In this document: one piece after another, positions 60,997 through 64,000 of the stretch
Layout: each line of letters opens with the position of its first letter
How positions within the stretch are numbered: the stretch's first letter is position 1
Assembly (NCBI RefSeq): GCF_036711975.1
Contig: NC_091971.1
Location: 14,515,501 to 14,579,500, forward strand
DNA length: 64,000 nt
Direction: 5' to 3'
Source of the DNA: Onthophagus taurus
Taxonomy: Eukaryota; Arthropoda; Insecta; Coleoptera; Scarabaeidae
Translations under genes and position numbers: made by a program
The notes under the pieces: model-generated
Told to the model about the DNA's origin: nothing
What the model saw: the letters and a program-made list of their open reading frames with translations, nothing else
Databases searched by the model: none

Positions 60997-62848
60997 ATGC
61001 TTACCACAGGTTTTTATTTTTTACTTATTTATATATATTATCCTTTTTTTCTAATAATCAATTAATTTTAGATGAAATAGTATTACCTGACCAAGGAGAT
61101 AACATAATCAGAACTAAAGATGACAATTTTCAAGTAGATCCTAAAGGAATTGGACATGAACTTTTTGTAGCTTTAAAAAGCCACAAAGGGAAACTTGCTT
61201 TAATCGAAGCCGACACTGGAAAAGAAGAAAGTTATGATGATCTTTTAAAAAAATCAATAAGAATTGCTTGCCATTTAAAAAAGATGGGTATAACCCATAA
61301 TGATATTATCGTACCTTGTACCACAAACCACCTAAATTCAAGTGCTGTATTTCATGCTATATCATTTTCTGGTGCAAAATCTGCAGGAATGGATCCGTTT
61401 GCGCCAGATGCTGATCGCACAAAACAATTACAACTTGTTAAACCAAAATTAATCTTTACCATACCAGAAAGTATTGAACCGCTTGAAAAAATTATAAAAT
61501 CTATTGGTCTTAACACTAAAATTGTTGTATTTGGAAAAACTGATAAACACACTTCATTTGATGAGTTTTTAATCCCTTTACCGGAAGAAGAAAAATCATT
61601 TTTGCCATACGAAACTAATGATGTTCAAGAAACCGCTTTAATCGTTTTTAGCAGTGGCACAACAGGATTACCAAAAGCAACATGTGTTACCCATTACGCA
61701 GCTATGTGTATCTTTGGAAAAGGGTAACGATTTCTTTTCTTAACACACAATAATAATTTCTTTTTCGTTTTTAAGGATGGATTGGCCTCGACAAACTTAT
61801 TTATCATACAGCTCATTTGTTTGGGCTTCCCAGATCGTTCAAGCACTTTCATCGTCTTGCTTGGGGGGTATTAAAATTCAAGCCAGTGGATTTGAGCCCG
61901 AAAAAACACTTAGATATTTCGAAAAATATAAAGTAAACAATTTTTATTTATCATAATTATAAATTAAAAATCTTTTTTATTTAGGTAACATTTTGTTTTT
62001 TGGCACCACAAGACGTAATATCGTTAATTAAACACGGAATACCAAAAGATTTGGAATTGCCACATTTAAAATTCTTTTGCCCAGTCGGTGGAGGGTTATC
62101 AATAGAAACTATTGAAAAACTACGAAAAATGTTTCCGATGTCCTTAATTTACATAACATACGGACAAACTGAACTTTGGAATGCAAGTCTTCAACCCGAT
62201 TTATCCCCAAAGGGTTTAGAACTTTTTGCAAGGAAACCAGGTAGTTGTGGGAGACCAGCTAAAGGATCAACTTATAAGGTTAAATCATCTAAATCATTTA
62301 TTTTTTATTTTCATTAACATGTATTTTAGGTTGTTGATTTAGATACTGGAAAACGTTTAGGCCCAAATCAACCTGGCGAATTATACGTAAAATCAAAAAC
62401 GAATACACCTGGTTATTATGGCGAAGATAAATTCGACCGCTACGACGACGATGGCTTTTTAAAAACAGGTGATATCCTTTATTACGACGAAGACAAATGG
62501 TTCTATTTCGTTGAACGTCACAAAGAAATGTTAAGATACAAAATGATTGCAATTGCACCATCAGAACTTGAAGGTATTCTGATACAACATCCCTCGGTTA
62601 AATTAGCTGCTGTTATTGGAAAACCTACCGATGAAGGCGATCTCGCAACAGCGGTTATTGTTAAAAAAAATGATAACGTTACTGCTGAAGAACTTGAAGC
62701 TTTGGTTGCTGCGAAAGTCGATGAACGAAAGAAATTGAGAGGGGGTGTTTTATTTGTCGATGAAAATGAAATTCCTATGACACCAACTGGTAAAGTTAGT
62801 AGGAGACTTTTGAAACAATATATTTTAAAGAAAATTGAAGGGCAATAA
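60997..62848 (+). CDS. Synthetase gene C': luciferase-like adenylate-forming enzyme
   Basis: Five coding exons: 60,997-61,009, 61,072-61,723, 61,776-61,932, 61,985-62,278 and 62,330-62,848, giving 544 aa. It is the tandem copy of C, with identical exon lengths and phases. Intron 1 is 62 bp (63 in C) and retaining it would break the frame, so the short first exon must be spliced. P-loop SSGTTGLPKA, YGQTELWN, FLKTGD and PTGKVSRR with catalytic Lys527 are intact. A few substitutions relative to C: ISFSGAK for ILFSGAK, ATCVTHY for ATRVTHY, MDWP for INWP, KKNDN for KKIDN, KIEGQ end. At ATCVTHY it is closer to the ICITHY of B-type genes. Predicted acyl or aryl CoA ligase; substrate unknown. Confidence 0.92.
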
Positions 62849-63014
62849 AAAAATCTTAAAATTAAATTAAATAAAAACATATTCTCACTAAATTCTTCAA
62901 AATTTCCCCGTTGATTAATTTCCTGGCATTCTATTCCTATGTATCTTCTTTCAGTACTCTCTGTATTTGAGTTGCCCATTGTTGGTCCTGATATATCAAG
63001 CAATATTAACTGGT

Positions 63015-63270
63015 TATCCTTTTTTTCCTACATGATGAATGTAATTTCTGCCGAGGAATTTGAATCCACAAAAAAATCTCCGAGCAGATTAAGCGGCTGG
63101 CCATGCAATAGTTCTGCAGAAAAGGAACTAAAATCTTCTTTTAGAGAGCACCGAAGTCCTAAAAGAGTATTGGAAAGATTGTTATTGCATAAATTACCAG
63201 CACCGCGAGCAATAATGGCTGTTTTGAGAATTCTGTAAAATCTCTCCGAAATACCATTACTATAAAGTAG
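63015..63270 (-). pseudogene. LTR-retrotransposon integrase C-terminal relic (unit 2)
   Basis: A duplicate of 55,862-56,134, with His changed to Tyr in the ERFHR word and a few other changes. It shares the break points of the first copy, so it is older than the segmental duplication. Confidence 0.7.
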
Positions 63271-63512
63271 TGATGGAACGGATAGTGATTTTGCGAAAAG
63301 CCATATCTATCCGGCCATTATGGTTATAATTTCTGGCACATTTCTGAAAATACCCTACATTGAAACATTATTGCGATATTTGAATAAAAATTAAATTAAT
63401 AAGAAAGCTGACAAGATGAACTTTTTTGATGGTGATTTAACTAACGAAGCAACTCTAAAAAGAGGATACTTTAATTAATAATCGGCGATATTTCCACAAG
63501 GATCTGCCACGG
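63268..63512 (+). mobile_element. hAT-related element, copy 5 (5' end, truncated)
   Basis: It begins TAGTGATGGAACGGATAGTG at the right edge of the segmental duplication. It continues through the transposase-like remnant (KMNFFDGDLTNEAT at about 63,413-63,455) and runs into the first part of one array half-unit. It breaks off at about 63,512 (ACAAGGATC, then unrelated sequence). It supplies the left terminal repeat missing from copy 2. Confidence 0.75.
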
Positions 63513-64000
63513 CTAATTTTTGATACTTCAAGAAAAATCAATTTGTAAAACAATAAACTTCTTTTATTAGTAATTATTGACCGAGGTTGGTGTCAATTTG
63601 AGCCGAAATAATTATTTCTTAAATCTAATCTAACCTTACAACTAACGAGATGCGAAACGAATATAAAATAAGATAAATTTCTATAATTACGACTTCAAAA
63701 TGGCGATCCTTTCACGTTTAGAAACGGCGTGACTTGATTCCCCAATAACAGGATCTTTTCCAAACTTGAAGTCGATTTATTCCCCTCGATGGTTTCCAAT
63801 CACGATTAAATTGACAATTCACACGACTATAATTACAAAAATAATAATGTGCTTACCCGAGACAACGGGGTGTTCAAATCAAACAAAAACAAAGGAGCAA
63901 TCGGAATTAACGAAAAAAAAATAGATACTATTCTTCAATCTCTATGGATTCGTTCCTAATTAAACTATCCGTGCACCAATTATCCAATTTGTTTAAAGAC
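63513..64000. other. No gene recognised (window edge)
   Basis: Moderately AT-rich sequence of uniform character, possibly part of an element that continues beyond the window. No frame or end sequence recognised. Confidence 0.3.

Larger units (their letters stand above)
56120..63273. repeat. Tandem segmental duplication, unit 2 (contains B' and C')
   Basis: A near-identical direct copy of 48,111-56,119 in the same orientation. The gene start offset is 8,023 bp for B/B' and 7,167 bp for C/C'; the 856-bp difference is in intron 2 of B/B'. The unit ends at TAGTGA (63,273), where a hAT-related terminal repeat continues beyond it. Confidence 0.93.

Noticed and set aside
42805-62848. Calling the synthetases luciferases
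   Set aside because: They share the fold and core motifs, but the HHGFG segment, the Lys443 equivalent and the SKL end are absent. The broader insect CoA-ligase family fits better.

Overview
The window is AT-rich nuclear DNA from an insect, most likely a beetle (inference). It has GT-AG introns, one developmental bHLH gene, a tandem cluster of luciferase-like acyl-CoA/adenylate synthetase genes, and very many decayed transposons. No bacterial operons, rRNA, tRNA or CRISPR arrays were recognised. The only intact genes I can support are six: Oli (minus strand, about 36.9-37.7 kb) and five synthetase genes (plus strand, 42.8-62.9 kb).

Layout. 0-2.3 kb: a 191-bp tandem array inside a palindromic repeat. 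2.3-5.8 kb: mostly unassigned DNA with a CpG-rich patch. 5.8-8.5 kb: a hAT-related element swollen by a dimeric (about 362 bp) tandem array. 8.5-37 kb: a repeat graveyard. It holds four foldback elements with TACAGGG ends, Tc1/mariner-type transposase relics, several non-LTR retrotransposon relics cut up by later insertions, and scattered palindromic repeats, with a few GC-rich islands that may be regulatory. 36.9-37.7 kb: Oli, two coding exons. 38.6-40.7 kb: a tandem array with two unit lengths (about 355 and 284 bp).

The synthetase cluster is the main content. Two gene types alternate: B-type (3 coding exons, about 540 aa) and C-type (5 coding exons, 544 aa). The order is A (B-type) + relic of a C-type gene; B + C; B' + C'. 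B+C and B'+C' are near-identical halves of a recent tandem segmental duplication (units 48,111-56,119 and 56,120-63,273). A and its C relic are the diverged third unit, so a B+C pair is the likely ancestral unit. In every gene a 13-nt coding part of exon 1 carries the start codon. All five proteins keep the AMP-binding P-loop, the TGD aspartate and the C-terminal catalytic lysine. None keeps the luciferase HHGFG-type segment, and none has a peroxisomal C-terminal tripeptide. They are therefore probably active CoA-ligase-type enzymes of unknown substrate, not shown to be luciferases. GATA-type sites and TATA boxes sit at matching positions upstream, which suggests gut or fat-body type regulation (inference).

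The hAT-related, satellite-bearing element occurs five times: before the cluster, between A and B, inside intron 2 of B and B', and at the right edge of the segmental duplication, where its terminal bases lie at the breakpoint. Transposon, satellite and gene-family expansion are physically linked here.
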